Shown here: piece by piece, positions 1 to 9,319 of the stretch
Layout of the letters: the number at the start of each line of letters is the position of its first letter
Numbering within the stretch: the stretch's first letter is position 1
From: Psychrobacter luti
GTDB taxonomy: Bacteria; Pseudomonadota; Gammaproteobacteria; Pseudomonadales; Moraxellaceae
Direction of reading: 5' to 3'
Assembly: GCF_014192115.1 (NCBI RefSeq)
Contig: NZ_JACHXL010000002.1
Coordinates: forward strand, 186,001-250,000
Length of the DNA: 64,000 bases
The notes under the pieces: generated by a model
Databases searched by the model: none
Told to the model about the DNA's origin: nothing
Seen by the model: the letters and a program-made list of their open reading frames with translations, nothing else
Translations under genes and position numbers: made by a program

Positions 1-146
1 GGTTAAATCATATTGAAATTGACGCATGCTTAAAATGAGTCCCCTTTAAGTTGCATCATAATGTACTCTCGTTATCCACTTAATCATAGCGCCGTCGCTC
101 AGGTGGCTATATGATTAAGCTTCCTTCTTGAGCCTTTTATTACGGT

Positions 147-1142
147 ATGTTTATGTCTTGGTCATCACCAAAATCTACGGATTCCCATCAACCCTTTGAT
201 AAGCCATCATTGCTGCCGCAAGTCGTCATTAATACGCGCCCAGTTGAGCGTGCGGCACCGTTGACCCAGCATTTACAAGCGGCAGGAATGTCGGTGATTG
301 ACATGCCAATGTTGACACTAGAATCGCGCGCAACTACCGAGCAGGATATGGGACTGATGCGTCAATGGTTTGCGGGTGATTATCAAGCACTCGTCATTGT
401 TAGCCCAACTGCCGCCGCTTCAGGATTGGCTGTTTGGCAAGCGCTTGAAAATGAACGCCAAGCTCAGAAATCTGAGAGAAATGTTAGTGAGCATAAAGAA
501 TCAGATCTTAAAAATGTAAAAGCCCCGAGCCATCTGATTGCAGTTGGAGAAGCGACTGCGGCGGTATTAAATGACTGCAAATTAGATATAGCAAGCTATC
601 AAGTATTGCAGCCGTTAATTGCCAATAATGAAGGTATGTTAGCTATGCCTGAAATTGAAAGTCTCCAAGCAGGCGATAAGCTCTTGGTATGGCGCGGGCT
701 CGGTGGACGGCGACTATTGGTTGATACGCTACAGGCACGCGGCGTGCACATAGATAGCATCGCTTGGTATGAGCGCATCATGCCTGCCGGCGCTATGGCA
801 CAGTATGAGCAATGGCACGCACAGTTTCTTACGCAACAGTCTTTGCAGCAGACAACCTCAGTAGCACAGCCAAAGCCCATCGTTATTGTCAGTAGCGGCA
901 CGGCTTTTGAGCATTGGGAAGCTATTGTTAAGGCAGTTGCTGCAAAGGTTGTAGAGTCAAAATCAAGTATGGATAAGCCCGCCCACCCAGAGCTGCAGCT
1001 CACCGATTTTGCGTATGTGGTATTAGGCGAGCGCTTAGCCAATATGGTCGCTCGCCAGCAGTTGAGTTATAGGCGTGTGGAAGATTTAGCGCCAGCTACT
1101 ATCCTTGCGGCAATCCGTTCGCCTATAGTTGATTCAATGTAA
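147..1142 (+). CDS. hemD: Uroporphyrinogen-III synthase
   Basis: HemD cyclises hydroxymethylbilane to uroporphyrinogen III in the cytoplasm, the branch point of haem and sirohaem synthesis. The protein opens its first Rossmann-like lobe with INTRPVERAAPLTQHL, followed by IVSPTAAASGL, a LIAVGEATAAVL strand-turn and KLLVWRGLGGRRLL in the second lobe, as in the family. At 331 residues it is longer than the usual ~250; the excess sits in hydrophilic Gln/Ser/Lys-rich insertions (around residues 105-128, 225-245 and 265-285). ATG at 147 has no clear Shine-Dalgarno; a second ATG lies two codons later. hemC is expected upstream, outside the window. The hemX-like gene follows 73 bp downstream. Confidence 0.85.
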   Translation: MFMSWSSPKSTDSHQPFDKPSLLPQVVINTRPVERAAPLTQHLQAAGMSVIDMPMLTLESRATTEQDMGLMRQWFAGDYQALVIVSPTAAASGLAVWQALENERQAQKSERNVSEHKESDLKNVKAPSHLIAVGEATAAVLNDCKLDIASYQVLQPLIANNEGMLAMPEIESLQAGDKLLVWRGLGGRRLLVDTLQARGVHIDSIAWYERIMPAGAMAQYEQWHAQFLTQQSLQQTTSVAQPKPIVIVSSGTAFEHWEAIVKAVAAKVVESKSSMDKPAHPELQLTDFAYVVLGERLANMVARQQLSYRRVEDLAPATILAAIRSPIVDSM

Positions 1143-1215
1143 AAAACGCTTTATTTTTTTAATCTACTTATTTTATATTTGCTTAAAAATTATCAATCAC
1201 CAACGGTGCTGCCTT

Positions 1216-2169
1216 ATGTCCATTAATACTGAATCATTATCTCAGGAACCTTCTGCTATTCAGCAGCGCCGGCAAGCAAATATGTTTTTGGTGCGCCTGC
1301 AATGGCTAATGATTTTATTGCTTATCGCCGCTTTACTCTGGCTTTATATCAGTCAGCAGCGTTTTGAGCATAATGTCAATGAGCGTTTGCAAAGCAATGA
1401 GCAAGTCGTCAGTCGCCTCAATGAGATGGATGATCGCATCTTTGCGATGAGTCAGCAAACCTTGCCGGCACCACGGACTGCCGCTAGTAGTCAAGCTCAA
1501 AATCAGCTCGATTTATTGCGTATTCAAATACAAGCGGCTGATAGATTATTGGCAGACAATAACGAGAGTGCGGCGATTGAATTATTGCGTGGCCTGCATT
1601 GGCAATTGTCTCAAAGCAGTAATGAGATTGCCCCAGCGCTAACCGTGGTGATTAAACAAAGCTTGGCAAAGGATATTGAACGCTTGCAGGCAAGAAGCTC
1701 GCAGCCGAGTCCGTGGCAGCTACAAAATATAGCCATTCAAAATATTCAAGAGTTTTTGCACAGTTACGAACGTGAGCGTCCTACTAATGCAACTGACTCG
1801 ACTAAAATTCCCGATAATAATATGAGCTTAACGCGCCGGCAGCTCATGATTCACGAAGTTATTATGACGTTGAATCTCGCCACTCAAGCAAGCAATATGC
1901 GTGAACAAGAGCAGCTGGTCGGCTATCTGCGTCAAGCGCGTAAACAGCTACAAACACTAGTGACACAGTCATCAGCATCAAAAAAACCTAACAATAATAA
2001 AACTTCTCAAACAGCGAATAGTGAAACCTCTAACAATGGTAAGGTTCAAACAAAATCGTCTCCTAACGACATTACCGAGGTTATAGACTGGTTGGATCGA
2101 CTGATTGCCAATGCGCCAAAACCAACGCCATTATTAACCAAGCAAATTTTGGATAAGCCTAAGCGCTAA
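1216..2169 (+). CDS. hemX: HemX-like membrane-anchored protein
   Basis: This matches the HemX family (often labelled uroporphyrin-III C-methyltransferase, though HemX proteins lack a methyltransferase fold). A short cytoplasmic N-terminus precedes one membrane segment (about residues 26-46, WLMILLLIAALLWLYIS). A long periplasmic helical/coiled-coil region follows and ends in an Asn/Ser/Lys-rich stretch. I chose ATG 1216; an upstream in-frame TTG at 1129 would overlap hemD and add an implausible 29-residue leader. Its place directly after hemD is the standard hemD-hemX arrangement and suggests a role linked to tetrapyrrole synthesis, but the molecular function is not established. Confidence 0.72.
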   Translation: MSINTESLSQEPSAIQQRRQANMFLVRLQWLMILLLIAALLWLYISQQRFEHNVNERLQSNEQVVSRLNEMDDRIFAMSQQTLPAPRTAASSQAQNQLDLLRIQIQAADRLLADNNESAAIELLRGLHWQLSQSSNEIAPALTVVIKQSLAKDIERLQARSSQPSPWQLQNIAIQNIQEFLHSYERERPTNATDSTKIPDNNMSLTRRQLMIHEVIMTLNLATQASNMREQEQLVGYLRQARKQLQTLVTQSSASKKPNNNKTSQTANSETSNNGKVQTKSSPNDITEVIDWLDRLIANAPKPTPLLTKQILDKPKR

Positions 2170-2235
2170 GTACATACCGCTGTTTTAAAAGTTCATAATT
2201 ATAAAAATAAGAGCAATAATAAGAGAAATCAAATA

Positions 2236-2727
2236 ATGGATAGCCTGAATCAAACCTCATATTTAACGAATACTAGCTTAGATAACCGTCACCCTGATGA
2301 GTTGGCGCATTATCCAATTATCCATCACCAGCCAATCCATTGGGGCGAGATGGATGCCTTTAACCATCTAAATAATGTGGTGTTTTATCGTTACGCGGAG
2401 TCAGCACGGATTGGCTATTTGCAGGCGCTCGGCATGTTTGATGGCAGTATGGTGACAGTCCTCGCTCAGTCTAGCTGTCAGTATTTGCACCCAGTCGTAT
2501 ATCCTGATACTTTATTATTGGGCGTGCGTTGTCAGCGTTTGGGTAATACCAGCATAGTAATCGAATATAGCTACTATAGCACTGCTCAGCAAGCTGTGGT
2601 CGCTACTGCTGAAGCAGTGATAGTACGCTTAGAGAGCGATGGTAAAACTAAGTTGCCATGGACATTCGAGGAGCGTGAGCGCTTGTTGGCGCTGGAAAAA
2701 GCAGTCGGTCATACGCCCGAATTTTAA
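2236..2727 (+). CDS. Acyl-CoA thioesterase, hotdog fold (YbgC/FadM-like)
   Basis: A 4-hydroxybenzoyl-CoA thioesterase-type hotdog protein of 163 residues that probably hydrolyses acyl-CoA thioesters in the cytosol. The signature HWGEMDAFNHLNNVVFYRY contains the catalytic Asp and the Asn/His of the hotdog active-site helix, and a long central helix follows (SARIGYLQALG). A hydrophilic N-terminal leader of about 25 residues precedes the fold. The ATG lies after an AAGAGA-like weak ribosome site. It is separated by 66 bp from the hemX-like gene, so it may be cotranscribed. A strong terminator lies about 85 bp downstream. Its natural substrate cannot be told from sequence. Confidence 0.8.
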   Translation: MDSLNQTSYLTNTSLDNRHPDELAHYPIIHHQPIHWGEMDAFNHLNNVVFYRYAESARIGYLQALGMFDGSMVTVLAQSSCQYLHPVVYPDTLLLGVRCQRLGNTSIVIEYSYYSTAQQAVVATAEAVIVRLESDGKTKLPWTFEERERLLALEKAVGHTPEF

Positions 2728-2803
2728 AAGAGAGTTTATTTAGTAAGTTATAAATACTGCTAGAATGATACTGATAAGATAAAACTCATTAATAAAAAAC
2801 CAT

Positions 2804-2841
2804 AAAAAAAGGCACGCTAATAATTTAGCGTGCCTTTTTTG
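2804..2841. terminator. Bidirectional intrinsic terminator
   Basis: Perfect 10-bp stem GGCACGCTAA/TTAGCGTGCC (2811-2820 with 2825-2834), 4-nt loop, T-run on the plus strand and A-run before it. It therefore serves both the thioesterase gene (+) and the convergent ribB gene (-). Confidence 0.93.
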
Positions 2842-2875
2842 TTCTCTTTCTACTGCTTAATTTTACTATTAGTCT

Positions 2876-3988
2876 TTATTTTTGCTTAGGTGCGTAAACA
2901 AAATCAACAACGTTCAAATCAAAGCCTGACAACGCATAAAACTTCATCGGTGATGACAGTAAGCGCATATCACGAACCCCTAAATGGCGTAAAATCTGTG
3001 CGCCAACCCCAATGCTGCGATACGGCTGCTGAGCAATGGTTGAGATTGATTGATTTTCAGCAGCTTTATCGAGCGCATCTCCTAAATCAATCGGTTGATG
3101 GTTGCCAATCCAAACGAGCACGCCGCGTTCTGAATCTTGTATTTCTTCTAGCGCTGAACGTACACTCCAGCCACTACGACCAGTTGCATCATTTTTCGCT
3201 GCAAATAAGTCACGTAATGGATGGAAGCCATGTACACGAACGGTACTGATGCCTTCGCTCACATCACCTTTTACTAAAGCCAAATGAGTTTCGTCAGCAC
3301 CAAACTCGCGGAAACGATGCAGGGTAAAAGTACCATATTCTGTCTCAAACGGATGTGATTCAATTTCTTCGACCGTTTGCTCATTGGCAATGCGGTAGTT
3401 AATCAGATCAGCAATCGTACCAATCTTCAGACCATGCTCTTTGGCAAATATTTCTAGATCATCACGACGTGCCATCGTCCCGTCATCATTGATGATTTCA
3501 ACGATAACTGCTGCTGGCTCCAAACCTGCTAAGCGAGCCAAATCACAACCGGCTTCGGTATGACCGGCACGATGAAGGACGCCGCCATTTTGAGCCATGA
3601 TTGGGAAAATATGTCCAGGCTGCACGATATCTTCTGGTTTTGCTGAAGAGGAAACCGCAGCTTGGATAGTACGCGCACGATCAGCGGCAGAAATACCAGT
3701 CGTCACACCTTCAGCGGCTTCAATAGAAACGGTAAAGTTGGTACTAAATTTAGCTTCATTGCGATCTGACATCAGTGGCAATGCTAGCTGCTGGCAACGT
3801 GCTTCTGACAAGGTCAAGCAAACCAAACCACGAGCATGGGTAATCATAAAGTTAATATCATCAGGGCGAATATGGGTCGCTGCCATAATGATATCACCTT
3901 CGTTTTCGCGATCTTCATCATCCATTAAGATGACCATTTTTCCAGCACGAATATCTTCGATAATCTCAGGAATCGTATTTAAACTCAT
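2876..3988 (-). CDS. ribB: 3,4-dihydroxy-2-butanone 4-phosphate synthase with degenerate RibA-like C-terminal domain
   Basis: The N-terminal ~200 residues are DHBP synthase (RibB): MDDEDRENEGD (acidic metal and substrate loop), GHIFP and HRAGHTEA motifs. This domain turns ribulose 5-phosphate into the four-carbon precursor of riboflavin. The C-terminal ~165 residues are colinear with GTP cyclohydrolase II but lack the three zinc-binding cysteines: the expected Cys-bearing segment reads VRVHGFHPLRDLFAAK. The QEGRGIGL-type loop is also degenerate (QQPYRSIGVGAQILR). It is therefore a RibBX-type protein rather than a working RibBA. I chose ATG 3988; the longer frame begins at a TTG at 4000. No FMN riboswitch was recognised upstream. 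It is transcribed on the minus strand after rarA, 300 bp away. Confidence 0.9.
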   Translation of the reverse strand: MSLNTIPEIIEDIRAGKMVILMDDEDRENEGDIIMAATHIRPDDINFMITHARGLVCLTLSEARCQQLALPLMSDRNEAKFSTNFTVSIEAAEGVTTGISAADRARTIQAAVSSSAKPEDIVQPGHIFPIMAQNGGVLHRAGHTEAGCDLARLAGLEPAAVIVEIINDDGTMARRDDLEIFAKEHGLKIGTIADLINYRIANEQTVEEIESHPFETEYGTFTLHRFREFGADETHLALVKGDVSEGISTVRVHGFHPLRDLFAAKNDATGRSGWSVRSALEEIQDSERGVLVWIGNHQPIDLGDALDKAAENQSISTIAQQPYRSIGVGAQILRHLGVRDMRLLSSPMKFYALSGFDLNVVDFVYAPKQK

Positions 3989-4288
3989 AGGAAGTCTCAA
4001 TATTTTATTATTTATAGGTAGGTTTAATTGGGGATATAAATCATTATCTGCCTATTGTAGCAGTAGATTGATAAAAACACTGTTGCGGTAAAGCACAGCA
4101 AGCATTGATAAGAGCCATATAAACAGAAGCAATATGCTTTAAAGTTTTTCCGAGCAACTGGTTTGTATATATCATTATGAGGACATTTTAACGCTTTTCA
4201 CCCTAGCGTGCTGCGTCATCTTCCCGATATGTCAGTTAATAGGTTAAAAATAATCATAAGTATTATCAACAATGCAGACGGATAGCCA

Positions 4289-5578
4289 TTATTGGTTACT
4301 GGCCGCTTGGCTCTTTAGCCAGTCCATAAACTGCTTACTGTGTTGCTCTCGTTGATTGTCAGCGAATTTATAAAAACTGGTCCCGACTAAATTATCGGGC
4401 AAATAGCTTTGCGGATAATAGTGATTGGGATAATCGTGTGGATAAGCATAACCTTCGCCGTAACCTTGATTGCGCATCAATTTAGTCACGCCATTACGTA
4501 AATGTAGCGGCACAGGCGAGGCGTCTTTCTCTGCCAACACCATCGCCGCATTAATGGCTTTATACGTGCTATTACTTTTGGCGCTGGTCGCAAGATACAC
4601 CACCACTTGCCCCAGTATAATACGTGCTTCTGGCATACCGATGGATTGCACGCTACGCAAAGCGGCATCCGCAAGGAGTAGGGCGTTAGGGTTGGCATTC
4701 CCAATGTCTTCACTGGCTAAAATAACCAAGCGCCGTGCGATAAAATCAGCAGGCTCACCGCCAACGAGCATCCGCGCCATCCAATACAAAGCTGCATCAG
4801 GGTCGGAGCCACGGACAGATTTTATCATGGCAGAGATAATATCATAATGCTGCTCGCCATCTTTATCATAGCGGACTAGAGCCGTCTGAGCGACACGAGC
4901 CACCAATTCATCATCGATAATTAATGGTGATTGCTTAGCATCCGCCGTTTGAATGGCAAGCTCTAATAAATTCAGCGCTTTTCTGGCATCACCGTGCGCC
5001 AATTGGCTAATCGTCTGTTGCGCCTGTAAATCAACTGTTAGAGTTTTTAGAATATTATCTTCTAAAAGTGCGCGCTGTAATACCGTACTTATTTGCTCAG
5101 GCGTTAGCGGCTCTAAACGATAGACTTGGCAACGCGATAGCAGGGCGTTATTAACACTGAACGACGGATTCTCGGTTGTCGCGCCAATCAAAGTAATGTC
5201 ACCCGATTCTACCGCACCAAGTAATGCATCTTGCTGGGCTTTATTAAAGCGATGAATCTCATCAATAAAGACCACAGGCGACTCAAAGCTTAGCGAATCT
5301 TTGGTATCTAACACTTCACGTAATTGCTTAACGCCCGTATTCAGTGCTGATAGGGCGTGAAAGGGTCGCCCAACGGCATCAGCCAATAGCATCGCGATGG
5401 TGGTTTTGCCGATGCCCGCTTCGCCATGAAGAATAATCGACGGCAAATGTCCTTGTTCGACCAAGCGCCGTAAAGGTGCACCCGCTGCTAATAAGTGCTC
5501 TTGACCGATGATAGCATCAAGGGTCGCGGGGCGCATACGCTGAGCAAGGGGAGTATCGGCATGAAAATTAGGTGGCAT
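4289..5578 (-). CDS. rarA: Replication-associated recombination protein A (AAA+ ATPase)
   Basis: RarA/MgsA is a clamp-loader-like AAA+ ATPase that acts at stalled replication forks. The frame shows an N-terminal LAQRMRP...IIGQEHLL entry typical of the family, a Walker [10 protein letters not shown] (more often GPPGTGKTT), Walker [11 protein letters not shown], sensor 1 [20 protein letters not shown], and the C-terminal RarA domain ([21 protein letters not shown] is present in part). Its 429 residues are typical. ATG 5578 is preferred over the TTG at 5596 that opens the longer frame; AGAG lies before it. It is transcribed away from the HExxH gene. Confidence 0.93.
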   Translation of the reverse strand: MPPNFHADTPLAQRMRPATLDAIIGQEHLLAAGAPLRRLVEQGHLPSIILHGEAGIGKTTIAMLLADAVGRPFHALSALNTGVKQLREVLDTKDSLSFESPVVFIDEIHRFNKAQQDALLGAVESGDITLIGATTENPSFSVNNALLSRCQVYRLEPLTPEQISTVLQRALLEDNILKTLTVDLQAQQTISQLAHGDARKALNLLELAIQTADAKQSPLIIDDELVARVAQTALVRYDKDGEQHYDIISAMIKSVRGSDPDAALYWMARMLVGGEPADFIARRLVILASEDIGNANPNALLLADAALRSVQSIGMPEARIILGQVVVYLATSAKSNSTYKAINAAMVLAEKDASPVPLHLRNGVTKLMRNQGYGEGYAYPHDYPNHYYPQSYLPDNLVGTSFYKFADNQREQHSKQFMDWLKSQAASNQ

Positions 5579-5848
5579 AAAGGTCTCTATTATCAATTAA
5601 ATATTTTCAATTCTTATGAGGTAGTGTCTTCGTTTTAAGCTTAACGCTAAAAACAATGACTCATTTCGTTCTAGCTAGGCTAACGCAGATTTACGTTAAT
5701 AAAAGTCAATTAAGTGTACAGCTTATGTCTTAGAGGCTTTATTTTTTAAGTTTTTACCCTTATTAAAGGCTTAATAGTTCTATAAAAATCGTACTTATAA
5801 AATAGTATCTATACATGCTCAGTTATTCGACTATAAGGTAAGACAGTA

Positions 5849-6394
5849 ATGAGGTTGCAATCGACTTTCAAGCGCTTATTTAAGCACTCTATAGCTGCTA
5901 AAGGCTCAAAGCAACAGTCACGTCAGCTGACTGAGGGAGAGATAGCGCTGGCACGCTCAGTGTTCGGTGACTGTCTTAAGCTTGATGATGTGCAGCTTAA
6001 GACCGCGTGGTGGGTACTAAAGCATTATGCTGTCAGTCCTAATGGCAATATTTATTTCCACCCAGTCGACTGGGTTAAGGATTTTAGCCAATGTTCCTTG
6101 GGCAAGCAAAGCTGGCTTATCCATGAATTGACCCACGTTTGGCAATTGCAGCAAGGTCTTAAAGTCGTACGCGGCGCTATCATGAATCGCCGTTATGAAT
6201 ATGTATTTGAGGCAGGTAAGTCCTTTTTTAACTATGGAATCGAACAACAAGCACGTATGGTGCAAGACTATTTTGTCCGTCGCCATCATGGTCACGACTG
6301 TCGTGACTTTGAAACTTGTGTTCCATTTTTAAAGGAACAAATGCTCAATAGCAATCATGATACCCGTGACAGTTACAGCTCGTTTAAAGTTTAA
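5849..6394 (+). CDS. Zincin-like protein with HELTH motif (vgr-related type)
   Basis: A 181-residue protein with a single HExxH motif, HELTHVWQ (His92, Glu93, His96), the zinc-binding signature of zincin metallopeptidases. The surrounding pattern (LTEGEIALARSVFGD near residue 30, then a short stretch ending PNGNIYFHP, then the HELTHVWQ helix) resembles proteins annotated as vgr-related or DUF4157-like that occur in or next to type VI secretion effectors. No signal peptide or membrane segment is seen. It stands alone here between rarA and a lipoprotein gene, with no T6SS gene near. AAGGTAAG precedes the ATG. The motif is direct sequence evidence; protease activity is inferred only. Confidence 0.65.
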   Translation: MRLQSTFKRLFKHSIAAKGSKQQSRQLTEGEIALARSVFGDCLKLDDVQLKTAWWVLKHYAVSPNGNIYFHPVDWVKDFSQCSLGKQSWLIHELTHVWQLQQGLKVVRGAIMNRRYEYVFEAGKSFFNYGIEQQARMVQDYFVRRHHGHDCRDFETCVPFLKEQMLNSNHDTRDSYSSFKV

Positions 6395-6639
6395 TCTTTC
6401 TATTATGTTCGAATATTTATATGATGGCTTAAGCTTTCTTTCATTATAGACAGTCAATATATAAACAAAATAAATATAGAGAGTACCAACAGCAATTATA
6501 ATAAAAAATCTGGTAATGAAAAAACTGAGACTTTATCACTCAATTAATTCAATAATTTTGCTAAAAAAATTATCAGTCATGGATGGTGTTATCACGTTGG
6601 CTTTTACTCTTTCTGCTTTTAATAAGGATATAAATTCGG

Positions 6640-7638
6640 ATGTTTAAAATTTCATCAGTAAAATCTGACACTGACACTCATCATCGCTCTAACAATAAAA
6701 CGATGCTAAATAAATCCGTGATAAATAAAGCCATGATTCGCCCGTATAAAATACCGACATTGCTTGCGGCAGCATTGACTGGCGTATTGTTATTGAGCGG
6801 TTGTCAGCAGCAAACAGAAGAGCCAGTATCTGATACCAACCAAACCAGCGAGCAAACGACTGCGGAAGACAGTCAGCCTATGCGCAAAAGCGATTCGGCT
6901 GCTGCTCGTATAGAGCAGTTCCAGCCTTTGTATCTTGCACAAGCGAAAGGGCTACAGCAGCGCTTGCAAGCAGAATATGAATCGCTACAAGCCGCAGATG
7001 CATCAGACAGTGACAATGATTTGTTGCCTGATAGTGCTGCAACTGATGCTCTAGCGACTGAAAATAGTCCGACTAGCACAGTTTCAACTAATGCAACGTC
7101 TGAGCAAATAGCAAAACCAGCTATCACGGATTCAGCAGCAGTCACCACGGCCGATAGTAATGGTGACTCTGGTGCTAACAGTAATTCTGATATCAATACT
7201 AGTACAGAGGTTGGCGAGCGCGATTTAACCGTACTCAAGCGTATTAGCCTTGAGCCGCGTAAACCGGTGATGTTGACAGATAAGCAGATTATAGAAAGCT
7301 ATCAACAAGCGATGGAAGCCCTTTATCAGCCTGTGACCACGCCGCTTAGTGCGGAAGATGTTGATACTCTAATTAATATCGCGACATTGGTGCCGCAGGT
7401 ATTTGAACATGCAGAAATCGCTGGTCGATTGAGTGCAAAAAGCCCAGCGCTGGCACGTTTGATTATTCAGCATCAAGTTTGGGAGCAAATAGAAGCCCAG
7501 CAAGTCATTGATATGCAGCAGATGAAAATCAATCAGCAGCAAGAATTTGAAAGGCTGATGGCGAAATTTAATGAAACCATTCAAGACTATGACGAGCAAA
7601 TTGCCAAATACGAGCAGACGTTAAAAGAGTTTCAGTAA
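6640..7638 (+). CDS. Putative lipoprotein of unknown function
   Basis: I do not recognise a family. A lipobox (LLLSGC) follows a hydrophobic stretch PTLLAAALTGVLLLSG, so the product is probably a lipid-anchored envelope protein. In the full frame this signal begins at about residue 32. The true start may be the ATG at 6733 (MIRPYK), which gives a normal-length signal, but the best Shine-Dalgarno-like sequence (AAGGAT) precedes the ATG at 6640. After the lipobox come a Ser/Thr/Asp-rich linker (to about residue 195), a folded-looking helical segment, and a Gln/Glu-rich coiled coil (about 275-332). A bidirectional terminator follows. Confidence 0.6.
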   Translation: MFKISSVKSDTDTHHRSNNKTMLNKSVINKAMIRPYKIPTLLAAALTGVLLLSGCQQQTEEPVSDTNQTSEQTTAEDSQPMRKSDSAAARIEQFQPLYLAQAKGLQQRLQAEYESLQAADASDSDNDLLPDSAATDALATENSPTSTVSTNATSEQIAKPAITDSAAVTTADSNGDSGANSNSDINTSTEVGERDLTVLKRISLEPRKPVMLTDKQIIESYQQAMEALYQPVTTPLSAEDVDTLINIATLVPQVFEHAEIAGRLSAKSPALARLIIQHQVWEQIEAQQVIDMQQMKINQQQEFERLMAKFNETIQDYDEQIAKYEQTLKEFQ

Positions 7639-7692
7639 AAATTTAGAAGATTACCGCTGATTGCTGTATTAATCCTACTAAATATAAACCAT

Positions 7693-7721
7693 AAAAATCC
7701 CGCTACGAGAGCGGGATTTTT
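7693..7721. terminator. Bidirectional intrinsic terminator
   Basis: Stem AAAAATCCCGCT (7693-7704) with AGCGGGATTTTT (7710-7721) around a 5-nt loop. A-run and T-run arms allow termination of both the lipoprotein gene (+) and gltA (-). Confidence 0.92.
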
Positions 7722-7759
7722 ATCTGTCTAATTTTTATAATTCTAAAACAAAAGACTGA

Positions 7760-9040
7760 CTATTTGCGGTCTTCAACTTTAACGAATTTGCGATGCGTCT
7801 CACCAGTGTATAACTGACGTGGGCGACCGATTTTGAACGGGGCGCTGTGCATCTCTAACCAATGGCTGATCCAACCAGAAGTACGCGCTAGTGAGAAGAT
7901 AACAGTAAACATTGACGTTGGGATACCGATGGCTTTAAGGATAATTCCAGAGTAAAAATCAACGTTTGGATACAAGTTACGCTCAACGAAGAACGGGTCT
8001 TCTAAAGCGATTTTCTCAAGTGCCATAGCAAGTTCAAGCTTAGGATCATTGATACCTAATGCGCCTAGTACTTCGTCACAAGTCTCTTTCATCACTTGTG
8101 CACGTGGGTCAAAGTTTTTGTAAACACGGTGACCAAAGCCCATCAGTTTCACTTCACGGCTTTTCACTTTTTCCATAAATTCTGGAACGTTTTCTACCGA
8201 ACCGATTTCATCTAACATCTCAAGTACGGCTTCATTGGCGCCGCCATGCGATGGTCCCCAAAGGGCCGCAATACCAGCAGCGATACAAGCGTAAGGATTC
8301 GCGCCAGTAGAACCCGCTAGACGTACGGTAGACGTTGAAGCGTTTTGTTCGTGATCAGCATGCAAAGTAAAGATTTTATCCATTGCACGGGTGATAACGT
8401 CATTGGTTTTGTAATCAACATCAGCAGGCGTTGCAAACATCATGTATAAGAAGTTTTCTGCATAATTGAAATCATTACGTGGATACATGAACGGTTCGCC
8501 TTGTGAGTATTTATAACTCATGGCTGCAAGCGTTGGCATTTTAGCGATTAGGCGAATAGCGGTGATTTCACGATGCTCTTCATTGCTTACATCAAGATTT
8601 TCATGATAGAACGCTGATAAAGCACCAACGACACCAACCATGATAGCCATAGGATGGGCATCACGGCGGAAGCCTTCAAAGAATTTACGCAATTGGTCAT
8701 GAACACCAGTATGCTTACGGATTTTTTCGTAGAAATCTGCTTTTTGCTCGCTATTTGGCAAATCGCCATGAATCAAGGCATAAGCTACTTCTAGGTATTC
8801 TGCATTGTTCGCTAACTCATCAATAGAGTAACCGCGATGCAACAGCTCACCTTTACCGCCATCAATATAAGTAATCTTTGATTCAACCGGAGCCGTTACT
8901 TTGAAACCAGGGTCATAAGACCAAAAACCTGAATCTTGTAGAGCAGCAATATCGATAACTGGGCGCCCTAGAGTACCTTCAATAATAGGAAGTTCGTATT
9001 CTTCACCATTTACGGTTAATTTGGCATTGTTGTCAGCCAT
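7760..9040 (-). CDS. gltA: Citrate synthase (type II, hexameric class)
   Basis: GltA condenses acetyl-CoA and oxaloacetate to citrate, the entry step of the TCA cycle. The active-site residues are visible: His in [10 protein letters not shown], His in [11 protein letters not shown], and Asp in PNVDFYSG, with the [11 protein letters not shown] substrate loop between them. The 426-residue length and N-terminal beta domain ([11 protein letters not shown]) fit the NADH-sensitive Gram-negative class. ATG 9040 has a strong GGAGAG ribosome site. It is transcribed divergently from sdhCDAB across a 1.1-kb gap. A small hairpin (9085-9104) lies in its leader. Confidence 0.97.
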   Translation of the reverse strand: MADNNAKLTVNGEEYELPIIEGTLGRPVIDIAALQDSGFWSYDPGFKVTAPVESKITYIDGGKGELLHRGYSIDELANNAEYLEVAYALIHGDLPNSEQKADFYEKIRKHTGVHDQLRKFFEGFRRDAHPMAIMVGVVGALSAFYHENLDVSNEEHREITAIRLIAKMPTLAAMSYKYSQGEPFMYPRNDFNYAENFLYMMFATPADVDYKTNDVITRAMDKIFTLHADHEQNASTSTVRLAGSTGANPYACIAAGIAALWGPSHGGANEAVLEMLDEIGSVENVPEFMEKVKSREVKLMGFGHRVYKNFDPRAQVMKETCDEVLGALGINDPKLELAMALEKIALEDPFFVERNLYPNVDFYSGIILKAIGIPTSMFTVIFSLARTSGWISHWLEMHSAPFKIGRPRQLYTGETHRKFVKVEDRK

Positions 9041-9084
9041 AAATTGCTCTCCATTGTTTTTAACTTGTTAGAATAAAAATATAT

Positions 9085-9104
9085 CGACGCACACCCTCGC
9101 GTCG
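9085..9104 (-). other. Small hairpin in the gltA leader
   Basis: CGACGC (9085-9090) pairs with GCGTCG (9099-9104) around an 8-nt loop, 45-65 nt before the gltA start. It stands out as GC-rich in AT-rich surroundings. It may shape the gltA 5' leader, but no function is shown. Confidence 0.35.
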
Positions 9105-9300
9105 TCACTAGTCAAACGGTCAAATAAATTTAACCCATTTAAGATGCAGGCTATATTAGCAGTTATTAGCTAAGTTTTGAAAAGACTTTTAGCAGTAATG
9201 TCTGTAATAAGGGTGCTGTAGTCATCATTAGCGACTGTAAACTTTGTATCAAAATATGTCTGCTTAGTAATTTGGCTGTAAAGCACCATGCTAATATTAA

Positions 9301-9319
9301 AGTAATGATTATCATTAAC
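9301..9319 (-). promoter_or_regulatory. Putative Fur box
   Basis: Read on the minus strand, the 19 bases match 16 of 19 positions of the classical Fur consensus (GATAATGATAATCATTATC). A consensus -10 hexamer TATAAT (9322-9327) lies immediately downstream on the plus strand, so Fur-Fe binding would cover a plus-strand promoter. This may drive a long sdhC leader or a small RNA. The match is seen directly; regulation is inferred. Confidence 0.6.

Noticed and set aside
78-120. Imperfect hairpin CTTAATCAT...ATGATTAAG before hemD
   Set aside because: Bulged stem and no T-run; may end the upstream gene but cannot be judged at the window edge.
599-1042. 147-codon frame antisense to hemD
   Set aside because: Shadow of hemD: Cys/Ser-rich, no ribosome site, no family resemblance.
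3989-4288. Possible FMN riboswitch upstream of ribB
   Set aside because: None of the conserved RFN-element blocks was found on the minus strand.
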